Positions 16,587 through 25,194 of a DNA stretch of 32,139 bases are shown here, one piece after another. Where the stretch lies: contig JAJCZS010000017.1 of assembly GCA_029262275.1 (NCBI GenBank), positions 1 through 32,139 on the forward strand. Reading direction: 5' to 3'. Position 1 is the first letter of the stretch, and every line of letters begins with the position of its first letter. Source of the stretch: Deltaproteobacteria bacterium (GTDB lineage Bacteria > Desulfobacterota_D > UBA1144 > Nemesobacterales > UBA2774). The position numbers and the translations under genes were made by a program. The notes below the pieces were generated by a model, which saw only the letters and a list, made by a program, of their open reading frames with translations, ran no database searches and was not told the origin of the DNA.

Positions 16587-18554
16587 ATGTATGATCAAAT
16601 TATGAAAAGCCAATATAGTTTTGAAGGACTAAAAGTAACTGCTTTTGAAAGCCGAAGAGCAAATGAAATAGAGAAACTTATACTCTATCATGGCGGTGTT
16701 CCACGGGTAGCTCCGTCTATGAGAGAAGTACCTCTCTCCGAATCTAGTGAAGCGTTTAAATTTGCAAAGGAACTTCTAGCAGGGAATTTTGACATGGTTA
16801 TTCTTATGACAGGAGTGGGCACCCGAGCTCTTGTCAAAGCAGTGGCCGAGAAATATGCGGTTAATGATTTTATAAAAGCACTTAGAAAAACGACTATTGT
16901 AGCGCGTGGCCCCAAGCCCGTAGCAGCACTCCGTGAGATGAAACTGAAGGTCGATATAGTCGTTCCTGAGCCTAATACCTGGCGGGACATTGTTGCTACA
17001 TTAGAAAATGAAGCAGACATAAAAGGGAAAAAGGTTGCGGTTCAGGAATATGGAATTTCTAACAAGGAATTTATAAGTGCTCTTAGAAAAAAAGGAGCAA
17101 AAGTTACTAAAGTACCCATCTACAAATGGGCTCTTCCAGAAGATATAGGCCCATTAAAAGACGCTATAAAATCTATAGTCCTTGCAAAAGAAGACATCGC
17201 ACTATTTACAAGCTCTCAACAGATCTATCATTTATTTGAGGTAGCCTCAAAAATGGGATCTAAGAAAAAACTTATGGGTGGCTTAAAAAAAACTGTTATA
17301 GGATCAATAGGACCTACTACTTCTGAAACACTACATAGATTTGGCTTATCTGCAGATTATGAACCGGACAGCCCTAAGATGGGGAATCTCATACGAGAGA
17401 TTGCCAGGATTGGCCCCACACTAGTTAATAAGAAACGCACCGCAAATAAAAACGGGGTCTCTACTAGCAACTGGCGAAAGGTAGATATGATCTGGAGCAA
17501 AGGGAGTCATAAAAAGCGAAAAGAGATCACAAGAAATTCAGTATTTATGAAAGCCTGCCGTTTGGAAAAAACAGATTACACCCCCGTTTGGCTCATGCGT
17601 CAAGCTGGCAGATATATGCGGGAATATAGAGATATTAGATCAAAAATGACTTTTCTGGAACTATGTAAGACCCCAGAGCTTGCGGCTGAAGTAACTCTTA
17701 GCGCGGTGGATAGATTAGATGTAGATGCGGCAATTATCTTTGCCGACATACTGCTCATAGTGGAACCCCTAGGAGTCGGTCTTGAATTCTCAAAAGGCGA
17801 AGGTCCTAGAATAAAAAGGCCTGTCCGCTCAGGCAAAGCTGTTGACCGAATAAAAGACTTTGATCCAGAGTCTCTTCAGCATGTTTATGATGCGCTTAAA
17901 ATTACAAGACGTGCACTTGATCCAAATAAGGCCCTGATCGGATTTGCGGGCGCGCCGTTTACAGTAGCTTCATATATGATCGAAGGTGGCGGATCAAGAA
18001 ATTATGAGAACACTAAGGGATTAATGTATAAAGACCCCGGTGCCTGGCACGTAATGATGGAAAAACTTACCTTAGCCACAACAACCTACTTAAACAATCA
18101 AATTGATGCTGGAGCAGATGTCGTGCAGCTATTTGATAGCTGGGTTGGGTGTCTTTCAAGAGACGACTACAAAGAATTTGTTCTGCCCCATATGAAAGAG
18201 CTTGTATCTAAAATTGAGAAAGAAACTCCGGTTATACATTTCGGCACTGGAACAGGAGCCTTGTTGGATATGATTAAGGAATCAGGCAGTCAGGTATTAG
18301 GGCTTGACTGGAGGGTTGATTTGGCCAAAGCCTGGAGGCAAATAGGATATGATACAGCTGTTCAAGGGAACCTGGACCCTGTAGTACTTTTTTCAACCCA
18401 TATGGAAATCCGGAAACGGGCTAAAAAGATTTTAGATAAAGCAAAAGGAAGACCAGGATACATTTTCAACCTTGGCCATGGAATACTTCCAAAAACACCT
18501 GTTGATAATGTACTGGCACTTGTAGATTTTGTTCACGAATACACTCAAAAATAA
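16587..18554 (+). CDS. hemE: Fused uroporphyrinogen-III synthase / uroporphyrinogen decarboxylase (HemD-HemE)
   Basis: Two consecutive heme enzymes in one 655-aa chain. Residues about 12-280 match HemD-type synthases (cyclises hydroxymethylbilane): GLKVTAFESRRANE, GKKVAVQEYG, IALFTSSQQI, IGSIGPTTSETL. A basic linker (about 281-318) leads to a complete HemE domain (decarboxylates uroporphyrinogen III to coproporphyrinogen III). It has PVWLMRQAGRYMREYR (333-348, Arg338 and Arg342), IIFADIL with Asp387, GFAGAPFTVASYM, LFDSWVG and NLGHGILP. The ATG at 16587 is preferred over a TTG 6 nt earlier; ATG 16602 is possible. An internal ATG at 17487, preceded by AAAGG, could yield free HemE. It is followed by hemH after 17 nt. 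Confidence 0.9.
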   Translation: MYDQIMKSQYSFEGLKVTAFESRRANEIEKLILYHGGVPRVAPSMREVPLSESSEAFKFAKELLAGNFDMVILMTGVGTRALVKAVAEKYAVNDFIKALRKTTIVARGPKPVAALREMKLKVDIVVPEPNTWRDIVATLENEADIKGKKVAVQEYGISNKEFISALRKKGAKVTKVPIYKWALPEDIGPLKDAIKSIVLAKEDIALFTSSQQIYHLFEVASKMGSKKKLMGGLKKTVIGSIGPTTSETLHRFGLSADYEPDSPKMGNLIREIARIGPTLVNKKRTANKNGVSTSNWRKVDMIWSKGSHKKRKEITRNSVFMKACRLEKTDYTPVWLMRQAGRYMREYRDIRSKMTFLELCKTPELAAEVTLSAVDRLDVDAAIIFADILLIVEPLGVGLEFSKGEGPRIKRPVRSGKAVDRIKDFDPESLQHVYDALKITRRALDPNKALIGFAGAPFTVASYMIEGGGSRNYENTKGLMYKDPGAWHVMMEKLTLATTTYLNNQIDAGADVVQLFDSWVGCLSRDDYKEFVLPHMKELVSKIEKETPVIHFGTGTGALLDMIKESGSQVLGLDWRVDLAKAWRQIGYDTAVQGNLDPVVLFSTHMEIRKRAKKILDKAKGRPGYIFNLGHGILPKTPVDNVLALVDFVHEYTQK

Positions 18555-18571
18555 CCCCGCAGGAGACTTAA

Positions 18572-19495
18572 ATGTCCAAAGAATTTGATGCTATTTTGAT
18601 GATAGGATATGGAGCACCTGAGAGGGTAGAGGATATACGTCCTTTCCTTCAGAATGTAGCTAAAGGGCGCCCTATACCTCCAGACAGACTTGAAGAAGTC
18701 GCACATCACTATGAGCTCTTTGGTGGCAAGTCTCCTCTTAATGAATACACATATAAGCAGGCATCTGGAGTACAAAACAAGCTTTCAGAATATGGACATA
18801 ATTTGCCAGTATATGTAGGAATGAGAAATTGGCACCCACTAATCCCTGATACTATTAAAGAAATGTCCGAGAAAAGACATAAAAATGTTATTGGTATGAT
18901 TATGGCTGCTCACCAATCTGATGCCAGCTGGGAGAGATATCAAAGAGATGTGGCTGAGGCATTAGAGGAGTTAGGTATCGATATGCATTTTGAATATACC
19001 CCTCCCCTTTTTGACCATCCACTTTTCATAGAGAATTCTGCTGACCGTGTTCAGGATTGTTTAAATGAGATACCAGAGGAACAATATCCAGAAACTATTA
19101 TCTTATTTACGGCCCATAGCATCCCCGTACCCATGGCGGAAGCTTCGCCTTACGTTGAGCAATTGAGCACTACCGCAAAATTAATAGCTGAAAAATTAAA
19201 CTATGATAATTGGAGACTTGTGTATCAGAGCAGAAGTGGCAGGCCAACTGACCCGTGGCTTGAGCCCGATGTGTGTGATGTGATTGAGGAGATTTCAAAA
19301 GACGGAGTTAAAAACGTAATAGCTCAGCCTATAGGTTTTATCTGCGACCATATTGAGGTGCTATTTGATATTGGAGTTGAAGCTCAAGAAGTGTCAGATG
19401 AGACCGGGATAAAATTGCTCAGAGCAAAAACTGTAAACGACGATCCAAAATTTATCGAAGCCATGGCAGATGTTGTACAAAAGATGATGAAGTAG
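18572..19495 (+). CDS. hemH: Ferrochelatase
   Basis: Inserts ferrous iron into a porphyrin at the end of heme synthesis. 307 aa, close to the compact Bacillus-type enzyme. The catalytic His182 is in FTAHSIPVPM and Glu262 in GFICDHIEVLFDIG. Also present are the N-terminal strand LMIGYGAPE, HHYELFGGKSPLNEYT and the YVGMRNWHP segment. AGGAG precedes the ATG. No hemG/hemY or HemQ gene lies beside it. So whether it acts on protoporphyrin IX or coproporphyrin III cannot be settled from the window. It is the second gene of the heme operon, with the SRPBCC gene 8 nt downstream. Confidence 0.94.
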   Translation: MSKEFDAILMIGYGAPERVEDIRPFLQNVAKGRPIPPDRLEEVAHHYELFGGKSPLNEYTYKQASGVQNKLSEYGHNLPVYVGMRNWHPLIPDTIKEMSEKRHKNVIGMIMAAHQSDASWERYQRDVAEALEELGIDMHFEYTPPLFDHPLFIENSADRVQDCLNEIPEEQYPETIILFTAHSIPVPMAEASPYVEQLSTTAKLIAEKLNYDNWRLVYQSRSGRPTDPWLEPDVCDVIEEISKDGVKNVIAQPIGFICDHIEVLFDIGVEAQEVSDETGIKLLRAKTVNDDPKFIEAMADVVQKMMK

Positions 19496-19503
19496 GAAGC
19501 AAA

Positions 19504-19977
19504 ATGGCATCTTATGAATTCGTTACAACCTGGAGAGTCTCTGCTCCTATTGAGAAAGTGTGGAAGGAAATATATCACACTGAATACTGGCCACAGTGGT
19601 GGAAAGGAGTCATCTCAGTAGAAGAATTAAAGAAAGGAGATGAGCTGGGAGTGGGAAGTATACGGCTATATACATGGGAAACAAAACTTCCTTATAAACT
19701 CATTTTCAAAATCGAAACTCTCAAAGTAGAACCTATGAAATACTTAGAAGGAAGATCCACCGGAGAGCTGGACGGAAAAGGTATCTGGACACTCTACGAA
19801 GAAGGGAATGAAACGATAGCAAGGTATGACTGGCAAGTTAATACCACAAAATTCTGGATGAATATTCTTGCACCACTAGCAAGGCCACTGTTTGAATGGA
19901 ATCACAAGGTCGTAATGAGGTGGGGAGCTGAGAGCTTAGCAAAAAGGTTAGGTGTTAGAGTTATCCAAGAAAGATAG
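19504..19977 (+). CDS. SRPBCC (START/polyketide cyclase-like) domain protein
   Basis: 157-aa lipid- or ligand-binding helix-grip fold. The opening WRVSAPIEKVWKEIYHTEYWPQWWKGV is a standard polyketide-cyclase/dehydrase start. ARYDWQVNTTKFWMNILAPLARPLFEWNHKVVM forms the long C-terminal helix that closes the pocket. It is rich in Trp. It starts 8 nt after hemH, so it is translated from the same message. The ligand is unknown; a hydrophobic tetrapyrrole-binding or lipid-binding role is only a guess from position. Confidence 0.82.
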   Translation: MASYEFVTTWRVSAPIEKVWKEIYHTEYWPQWWKGVISVEELKKGDELGVGSIRLYTWETKLPYKLIFKIETLKVEPMKYLEGRSTGELDGKGIWTLYEEGNETIARYDWQVNTTKFWMNILAPLARPLFEWNHKVVMRWGAESLAKRLGVRVIQER

Positions 19978-19991
19978 TAGGTTGAACACAA

Positions 19992-20420
19992 ATGAACTGG
20001 ACTCAAAAAGAAATTAATCTATCCCCTAAACCCAGAGGATTTCACCTGGTAACCAGAGAAATAGTTGAACAGATCCCTGAGCTTACAGAGTATAGAGTGG
20101 GCCTAGCCCACATCTTCATATGCCACACTTCTGCCTCACTGACTCTAAATGAAAATGCGGACCCTGATGTGAGGGTAGATTTTGAGAGTCATTTTAACAA
20201 GTATGTTCCCGAGAATGCTCCCTATTATGTCCATACACTTGAAGGATCAGACGATATGCCAGCACATATTAAAGCATCACTACTGGGAAGCTCTGTATCA
20301 ATACCAATTAAAGACGGCACCTTCAATGTAGGTATTTGGCAGGGAATTTATCTTTGTGAGCACCGAAACCACGGCGGATCTAGGAAAATAATTGTGACAA
20401 TGTATGGCGAGAAAGATTAA
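19992..20420 (+). CDS. yjbQ: YjbQ / UPF0047 family protein
   Basis: 142-aa member of the secondary thiamine-phosphate synthase-like family (YjbQ). E. coli YjbQ has weak thiamine-phosphate synthase activity in complementation, but the true role is unclear. Family marks are GFHLVTREI, FICHTSASLTLNENADPDV, HTLEGSDDMPAHIKASLLGSS and a C-terminal GIWQGIYLCEHR, with His and Cys/Glu residues that form a metal-like site in structures. It follows the SRPBCC gene by 14 nt and is likely in the same operon. No thi gene is near. Confidence 0.93.
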   Translation: MNWTQKEINLSPKPRGFHLVTREIVEQIPELTEYRVGLAHIFICHTSASLTLNENADPDVRVDFESHFNKYVPENAPYYVHTLEGSDDMPAHIKASLLGSSVSIPIKDGTFNVGIWQGIYLCEHRNHGGSRKIIVTMYGEKD

Positions 20421-20449
20421 CCAGTTATATTTTAGTATAGGCTCATAAA

Positions 20450-21670
20450 ATGGCGGAAATTAATAGAAGCAAAACTAGAGTTAAAGGATTTCGTGACGAA
20501 GAAATGGATTTTCAACTTCTTCGCCAAATGGGTTCATCTTCTTTTGGCGGAGCCTCGGTGGGGGAATGTTTATCTCTAGCCAATCGTGCCCAAGATGGAA
20601 GTCCCGCAAGCTGGGTTGAGGAATTTACAAAGCTTGCACAGTGGCAGCAAAAAGATGCCCATAAAAGGGCTTCAAAAGGTCATACTGCAAGTGCTAGAGA
20701 CCAATTCTTTAAAGCATGCAATTCATATAGAGCAGCTGAATACTATACAAGCTGCCTTGATCCCAGCCACCAGAAACTAGGCATGCAGGCTCGCTACTGT
20801 TTTAAAGATGCAATGGATAATTTATGGCACACATTTGAAGAGCATCTTCTAACATATAAGAGTATAGATCTCCCAGTTTATTTTATGTCTCCAAGCTTTA
20901 GTGAGCAGAAAAGGAAAACTCTATTAATTGTAAGCGGTTTTGACGGCACTCTTGAAGAGGAGTATTTCATGAGAGGCTATGCTGCATTAGAGAGGGGTTA
21001 TAATGTCGTGCTATTTGCGGGGCCTGGACAAATGGATGTGTTTAGATTTTATACGGGCACTCATTTTGAACCTGATTTCGAGAATCCCACAAAAGCTGTA
21101 ATAGACTTTATTCAAGATCGCCCTGAAGTAGATATGAATCGTCTAGCTCTTATGGGAATAAGCTTTGGTGGATACTTTGCAACTCGCGCAGCCGCTCATG
21201 AATCCAGAATAAGAGCACTCATAGCTAACTCCCCAATTCTGAACTTGCATGACTACTTAGCTGCATTCTGTGGATATGATCCTGCAACAGCACCGGATGA
21301 CATGAATTTCAAACTTGAGGACATAGATCAAATTCCTGATGATTCTATGTCTCCACAGCAAAAATCTATGTCTGAGAATCTAATGATTCGCTTTGGACAG
21401 CCATCGTTTAAAGACACTTTTATGTATCTGAACAATTTTATTATTGGGGACTCTATATCAAATATAAAATGCCCCTCACTAGCATTAGTAGGCTCGGGTG
21501 AAGGAGAAGAGCCTGAGAGACAATTTAACGATTTTGCAGATAAAGTTTCAGGTCCGACTACTAAACACAAATTCGCCGACTTTGAAGGCGCAGACACGCA
21601 CTGCCAAGTAGGAAACCCTTCCTACTCCGCTGCAGTTATGCTTGACTGGCTAGACGAGATATTTGACTAG
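20450..21670 (+). CDS. Alpha/beta hydrolase (FrsA/DUF1100-like)
   Basis: 406-aa serine hydrolase with a helical N-terminal part (about 1-150) and an alpha/beta core. The nucleophile is Ser238 in GISFGG, and the general base is probably His384 in GADTHCQ. The acidic member is not obvious; the ALVGSGEGEEPE segment may hold it. The strand-turn LLIVSGFDGTLEEEYFMRGYAALERGYNVVLF is typical of dipeptidyl-peptidase-like and pseudooxynicotine-hydrolase-like esterases, including FrsA. The substrate is unknown. No Shine-Dalgarno sequence is seen; TATAGG (20436-20441) lies 8 nt upstream of the ATG, suggesting a leaderless start separate from the heme operon. Confidence 0.85.
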   Translation: MAEINRSKTRVKGFRDEEMDFQLLRQMGSSSFGGASVGECLSLANRAQDGSPASWVEEFTKLAQWQQKDAHKRASKGHTASARDQFFKACNSYRAAEYYTSCLDPSHQKLGMQARYCFKDAMDNLWHTFEEHLLTYKSIDLPVYFMSPSFSEQKRKTLLIVSGFDGTLEEEYFMRGYAALERGYNVVLFAGPGQMDVFRFYTGTHFEPDFENPTKAVIDFIQDRPEVDMNRLALMGISFGGYFATRAAAHESRIRALIANSPILNLHDYLAAFCGYDPATAPDDMNFKLEDIDQIPDDSMSPQQKSMSENLMIRFGQPSFKDTFMYLNNFIIGDSISNIKCPSLALVGSGEGEEPERQFNDFADKVSGPTTKHKFADFEGADTHCQVGNPSYSAAVMLDWLDEIFD

Positions 21671-21715
21671 CCACATTTATATGTGAAAAAACCAAGCTTA
21701 AGGTAAACTCTAAAG

Positions 21716-22504
21716 ATGAGAAATATTTTAATAAATATCTTCATATTCACATTTGTTTTTGCATTTATTGCAGAATCCCAAGAAAACATCCAAATAATCG
21801 AACTTGGTAGATGGAATGAAGACAAACTATCTGCTGTAGTAATTGGGAAACCTGACACAACACAAAGGCAAGTAGAATTTCTGTCCGGCAATTTCCTGGG
21901 CACACCTTATAAAGGATCTACCCTCAGGGGAGATATAGACACTCCTGAGATTTTCACCATTAACCTAAAGGGTATGGACTGTTTCACATACATAGACTAT
22001 GTAGAGGCACTCAGATTATCAGACACCTACGATGAGTTTAGTCCAAACCTAAAGAAGATTAGGTACAAGAAGGGAAATGTTTCATTTCAGAATAGAAACC
22101 ACTTTTTCTCTGATTGGCCAGCCCAGAACAGAGAGAATGTCATGGATGTCACATATCAAGTAGGAAGCGGTAAAGCCATAGCGGTTGAGAAGAGTCTTAA
22201 TCTTAAAGCTGATGGATCTACCTTTCTTCCGGGTATACCAATTGTTCAAAGAGAATTTTACTATATACCTTCCTCGGCTATTGATGATGAAACATTAGGA
22301 AAACTACATACAGGTGATTATGTAGGAATGTATACCGATATCGAAGGTCTTGATGTAACTCATACCGGAATTGTGATAAAGAAAGATGATGCAGTTTACC
22401 TAAGACACGCATCATCTAAGAAGAGTAATAGAAAGGTTGTTGACGAAGACTTCATAGAATATATTCAAAATGTACCGGGGATAGTTGTTTACAGACCAAA
22501 ATAA
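21716..22504 (+). CDS. DUF1460 exported amidase-like protein
   Basis: 262-aa protein with a short signal sequence (residues 1 to about 20). The DUF1460 family is an NlpC/P60-like fold that cleaves cell-wall peptides (N-acetylmuramoyl-L-alanine amidase-type). Visible pieces are FLGTPYKGSTL, the nucleophile Cys89 in NLKGMDCFTYIDYVEAL, THTGIVI with His216, and YLRHASSKKSNRKV with His231. It acts in the periplasm on peptidoglycan. TAAACT at 21704-21709 is 6 nt before the ATG and there is no Shine-Dalgarno sequence, so it is a candidate leaderless start. The TPR gene begins in its stop codon, indicating coupled translation. Confidence 0.86.
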   Translation: MRNILINIFIFTFVFAFIAESQENIQIIELGRWNEDKLSAVVIGKPDTTQRQVEFLSGNFLGTPYKGSTLRGDIDTPEIFTINLKGMDCFTYIDYVEALRLSDTYDEFSPNLKKIRYKKGNVSFQNRNHFFSDWPAQNRENVMDVTYQVGSGKAIAVEKSLNLKADGSTFLPGIPIVQREFYYIPSSAIDDETLGKLHTGDYVGMYTDIEGLDVTHTGIVIKKDDAVYLRHASSKKSNRKVVDEDFIEYIQNVPGIVVYRPK

Positions 22505-23181
22505 TGAACCAACAAATCAAACCTGAAGACTTGGTATTAGAAGCCACAGATCACTACTATAAGGGAGATTTCAAACTAGCAATTGAATCTCTAGATAAAG
22601 CTATTGAGTTAAAACCAGACTTTGCCCAAGCTTGGTATAACAAAGCAGTTACTTATTCTGTTATGGGTCATCTTCAAGATGAGATGGACTCCTATGATAA
22701 AGCAATCGAAATAAACCCAAATTATGCCGAGGCTTGGAGCAACAAAGCATCTGCTCTAGGAAGAGCAGGACGGCCTGAAGAAGCGCTGGATTGTACAGAA
22801 AGGGCACTTGAGATTCAACCTTTATTTGCAGTTGCATGGTGTAACAAAGGGGCTGCTCTTAGCAATCTTGGGAGAGACTCCGAAGCTGTTACAGCTTATG
22901 ACAAAGCAATAGAGATTGAGAATAATTACTTAGAGGCGTGGTTCAACAAAGCCGTATCTCTTCATAATTTGGAAAAACCAAAGGGTGCGCTTAGCTCATA
23001 CGACAAAGCCATTGAGCTAAACCCCAAATATGCAGAAGCCTATTTCAATCGTGCTGGGCTTTATATACTTTTAGAAAATTCGGAGAAAGCAAAGTCAGAT
23101 CTGGAGCAAGCAATAATGCTAGATCCATCATACAGAGAACTAGCTTTGGCTGATGAATCGCTCAGAGAATTAATTTCCTGA
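22504..23181 (+). CDS. TPR-repeat protein
   Basis: 225 aa made of about six tetratricopeptide repeats of 34 residues (for example AWYNKAVTYSVMGHLQDEMDSY, AWCNKGAALSNLGRDSEAV). Each ends with a DKAIE[LI]xPx phrase. The repeat surface is a protein-binding scaffold, and the regular spacing leaves little room for another domain. There is no signal peptide. The ATG shares a base with the TAA stop of the DUF1460 gene, so it is co-translated. It may assemble the amidase or other envelope proteins; the partner is not visible. Confidence 0.85.
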   Translation: MNQQIKPEDLVLEATDHYYKGDFKLAIESLDKAIELKPDFAQAWYNKAVTYSVMGHLQDEMDSYDKAIEINPNYAEAWSNKASALGRAGRPEEALDCTERALEIQPLFAVAWCNKGAALSNLGRDSEAVTAYDKAIEIENNYLEAWFNKAVSLHNLEKPKGALSSYDKAIELNPKYAEAYFNRAGLYILLENSEKAKSDLEQAIMLDPSYRELALADESLRELIS

Positions 23182-23198
23182 TACTATGATTTGTAAAA

Positions 23199-23222
23199 TT
23201 AAGATGATAATCTTAATATAAT
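23199..23222 (+). promoter_or_regulatory. Inverted repeat abutting a -10 element
   Basis: TTAAGAT-GATA-ATCTTAA (23199-23216) is a perfect 7-bp inverted repeat placed directly before TATAAT (23217-23222). It overlaps the spacer that would lead to a -35 around TTGTAA (23191-23196, spacer 20 nt). It could be an operator for the 149-aa gene or a hairpin at the end of the TPR transcript. Confidence 0.4.
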
Positions 23223-23247
23223 AGAAACCAAGAGTAAGGAGAAAGCT

Positions 23248-23697
23248 ATGGGGCTTAATGCAAAAGAATTAACTGAACTTTCAAAACATACAGCTAAGGC
23301 AAGACGCAATTTAGATAACTTACTAGATTTTGTAGATCTAATGAATAATGAAGCAGATAAACTTGAGGGAGATGTAGTTCCCCCAGGAGAAAAAATTAAA
23401 GAATTATCAGAAGAAATGACCAGCCATGTTGAGGAAATAGTAACTCTAATTGCTACGGAACTTGATAAAATCCCACTTGATCCTGAAGAAATACAAGCAG
23501 CTGCAAAAAATCTAGATTTATATCATGGAAACATACATCAGGTAATTGCACATGCTAATAATCAGAAGAGTAATTATAAGGAAGATTCATATTGGTGGCG
23601 CTATTGGGTAGGAATATTAGATTGTGTCATGCAAAATGAAATGGAAAACCCAAGTAAACCAATTGGCAAGAGCGGTCCGTTCATGGAAAAGCTTTAG
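23248..23697 (+). CDS. Hypothetical helical protein (149 aa)
   Basis: Not recognised. Soluble and mainly helical, with no signal peptide. The first two thirds have Leu/Glu/Lys heptad-like runs (for example KIKELSEEMTSHVEEIVTLI), so a short coiled coil is likely. The last third has a Trp/Tyr cluster (DSYWWRYWVGILD). AAGGAG precedes the ATG, so it is translated in the usual way. It ends 6 nt before the convergent LLM gene's stop, with no terminator between. It has its own promoter region with an inverted repeat (23199-23222). Confidence 0.7.
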   Translation: MGLNAKELTELSKHTAKARRNLDNLLDFVDLMNNEADKLEGDVVPPGEKIKELSEEMTSHVEEIVTLIATELDKIPLDPEEIQAAAKNLDLYHGNIHQVIAHANNQKSNYKEDSYWWRYWVGILDCVMQNEMENPSKPIGKSGPFMEKL

Positions 23698-23703
23698 TAA
23701 TTC

Positions 23704-24618
23704 TCAGTTATTTATGGCTGGGATTATTTCTTTTGAGACAACCTCAATAGTCTTGAATATACCATCAAGATTTTCACTTACCGGGTCTAAGACTATATGT
23801 GAAACTCCTATTTCATCATAAAGTCTTATAATGCTTATTATTTCATCTACACTTCCCCGAAGCAGGTAAGGCGGGTCATCACCGTCAGTACTCTCATTAT
23901 CTATATTAAAATCACCGCCAATAATATCTAGTCTGTTTCTAACGGAATAAGTAAAATTAGAGAGGTGCTTTCCTTTTTGATATGCAAACTGCTCTAATTT
24001 TGAGATTCCATCCTTAACATCATTAGGACTAACCCAGGTAGGCTGCCACCCATCTCCATACTCCACAGCTCTTTTTATCGCGAAGTCGCTTGAGCCTGCA
24101 ATAAATATTGGAGGATGAGGCTTTGTATATGGCTTTGGGTAAAATTGGATATTAGAGAAGCTGCAAAACTCACCTTCAAACTTTGGATCATCACTAGTCC
24201 ATAACTCTTTTATGGCAGATATATACTCGTTAGTCCTGGAGCCTCTTTTATCGAAAGGAACCGAAAGAGCTTCATACTCCTCCTTCATCCATCCAGGTCC
24301 AACGCCAAAAATCACCCTACCCTCTGATAACATATCCAATGTGGCAATCATCTTTGCCACCACCACTGGGTTTCGATACGGAAGGATTATAACGCTTGTG
24401 CCTAAACTTATCGTAGAAGTTTCGGATGCAATATATGAGAGCAACATGAAGGGATCGTAGAAAACCTCGCTGAACGAACCTAGATGTCTCTTGGGCATAA
24501 CAACATGGTCACTAACCCATATTGAATCAAAACCTAGATTCTCAGCAGTTCTAGCTATCTCTACATTATCTTTAGCTTCAAGAGACAAACGTATTGGTAG
24601 ACAGATTCCAAATTTCAT
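23704..24618 (-). CDS. LLM-class F420-dependent oxidoreductase (TIGR03619-like)
   Basis: 304-aa luciferase-like TIM barrel. It starts with MKFGICLPIR, then AENLGFDSIWVSDHVV, SLGTSVIILPYRNPVVVAKMIATLDMLSEGRVIFGVGPGW, RTNEYISAIKELW and HPPIFIAGSSDFAIKRAVEYGDGW. These fit the probable F420-dependent subset. With the gene at 13014-14063 it gives two such enzymes in the window. It begins 20 nt after the tspO stop, so the two may share a transcript. No Shine-Dalgarno sequence is clear. The substrate is unknown. Confidence 0.88.
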   Translation of the reverse strand: MKFGICLPIRLSLEAKDNVEIARTAENLGFDSIWVSDHVVMPKRHLGSFSEVFYDPFMLLSYIASETSTISLGTSVIILPYRNPVVVAKMIATLDMLSEGRVIFGVGPGWMKEEYEALSVPFDKRGSRTNEYISAIKELWTSDDPKFEGEFCSFSNIQFYPKPYTKPHPPIFIAGSSDFAIKRAVEYGDGWQPTWVSPNDVKDGISKLEQFAYQKGKHLSNFTYSVRNRLDIIGGDFNIDNESTDGDDPPYLLRGSVDEIISIIRLYDEIGVSHIVLDPVSENLDGIFKTIEVVSKEIIPAINN

Positions 24619-24638
24619 AGTGTTTAATTAGCTTAATA

Positions 24639-25097
24639 CTATTTATTCAAATGCCAAATGTAATAGTTAAGAACTGTCGCAAACGAGACCCAAGCTATGT
24701 ATGGGACTAGCAAAACTCCAGCCAAGGTATTTAGCTTCCAGAACATAATTAGGGTAACTAAAATTAAAACCCAAAGTGCAATTATATCAATTAGGGCTAG
24801 ACCTATGTCATGAAGACCAAAAAAGAACCAAGACCATAGGGCGTTTAATACCAACTGGGCAATAAAAAGAGAGATCGGAACTGCTGCCATCTTTAGCCCA
24901 AAGTTTTTCCAAATAATCCAAACTGAAACTCCCATTAACAAATAGAGAATTGTCCAAACAGGTCCGAATATCCAGTTAGGAGGATTCCACTCTGGTTTAG
25001 CTAAGGTTTGAAACCATTCACCGGGACCAAATTGAGATCCAATAAGTGCTGGTATGAAGCAAATCAATATCCAAATTACAAGACCTATTATTTTCAT
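24639..25097 (-). CDS. tspO: TspO/MBR family tryptophan-rich sensory protein
   Basis: 152-aa five-helix membrane protein. The family binds porphyrins, heme and cholesterol-like ligands; bacterial members tune tetrapyrrole and oxidative-stress responses. Typical pieces are WFQTLAKPEWNPPNWIFGPVWTILYLLMG and ALWSWFFFGLHDIGLALIDIIALW, with many Trp residues. TATACT (25105-25110, minus) ends 7 nt before the ATG and there is no Shine-Dalgarno sequence, so the message is probably leaderless. The presence of heme-synthesis genes 6 kb away on the same segment fits the ligand class. Confidence 0.94.
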   Translation of the reverse strand: MKIIGLVIWILICFIPALIGSQFGPGEWFQTLAKPEWNPPNWIFGPVWTILYLLMGVSVWIIWKNFGLKMAAVPISLFIAQLVLNALWSWFFFGLHDIGLALIDIIALWVLILVTLIMFWKLNTLAGVLLVPYIAWVSFATVLNYYIWHLNK

Positions 25098-25194
25098 TTT
25101 ATTAAGTATAATTGACAGACAATTAGTGCCTAATCATAATTAGTCTACTTCTCACAAGGATAATCGCAAAGAACACTATAGTAGGCAAGCAAAG

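Noticed and set aside
22504-23181. TPR array as a DNA tandem duplication
   Set aside because: The units share protein consensus but the DNA is diverged, so it is an old protein repeat.
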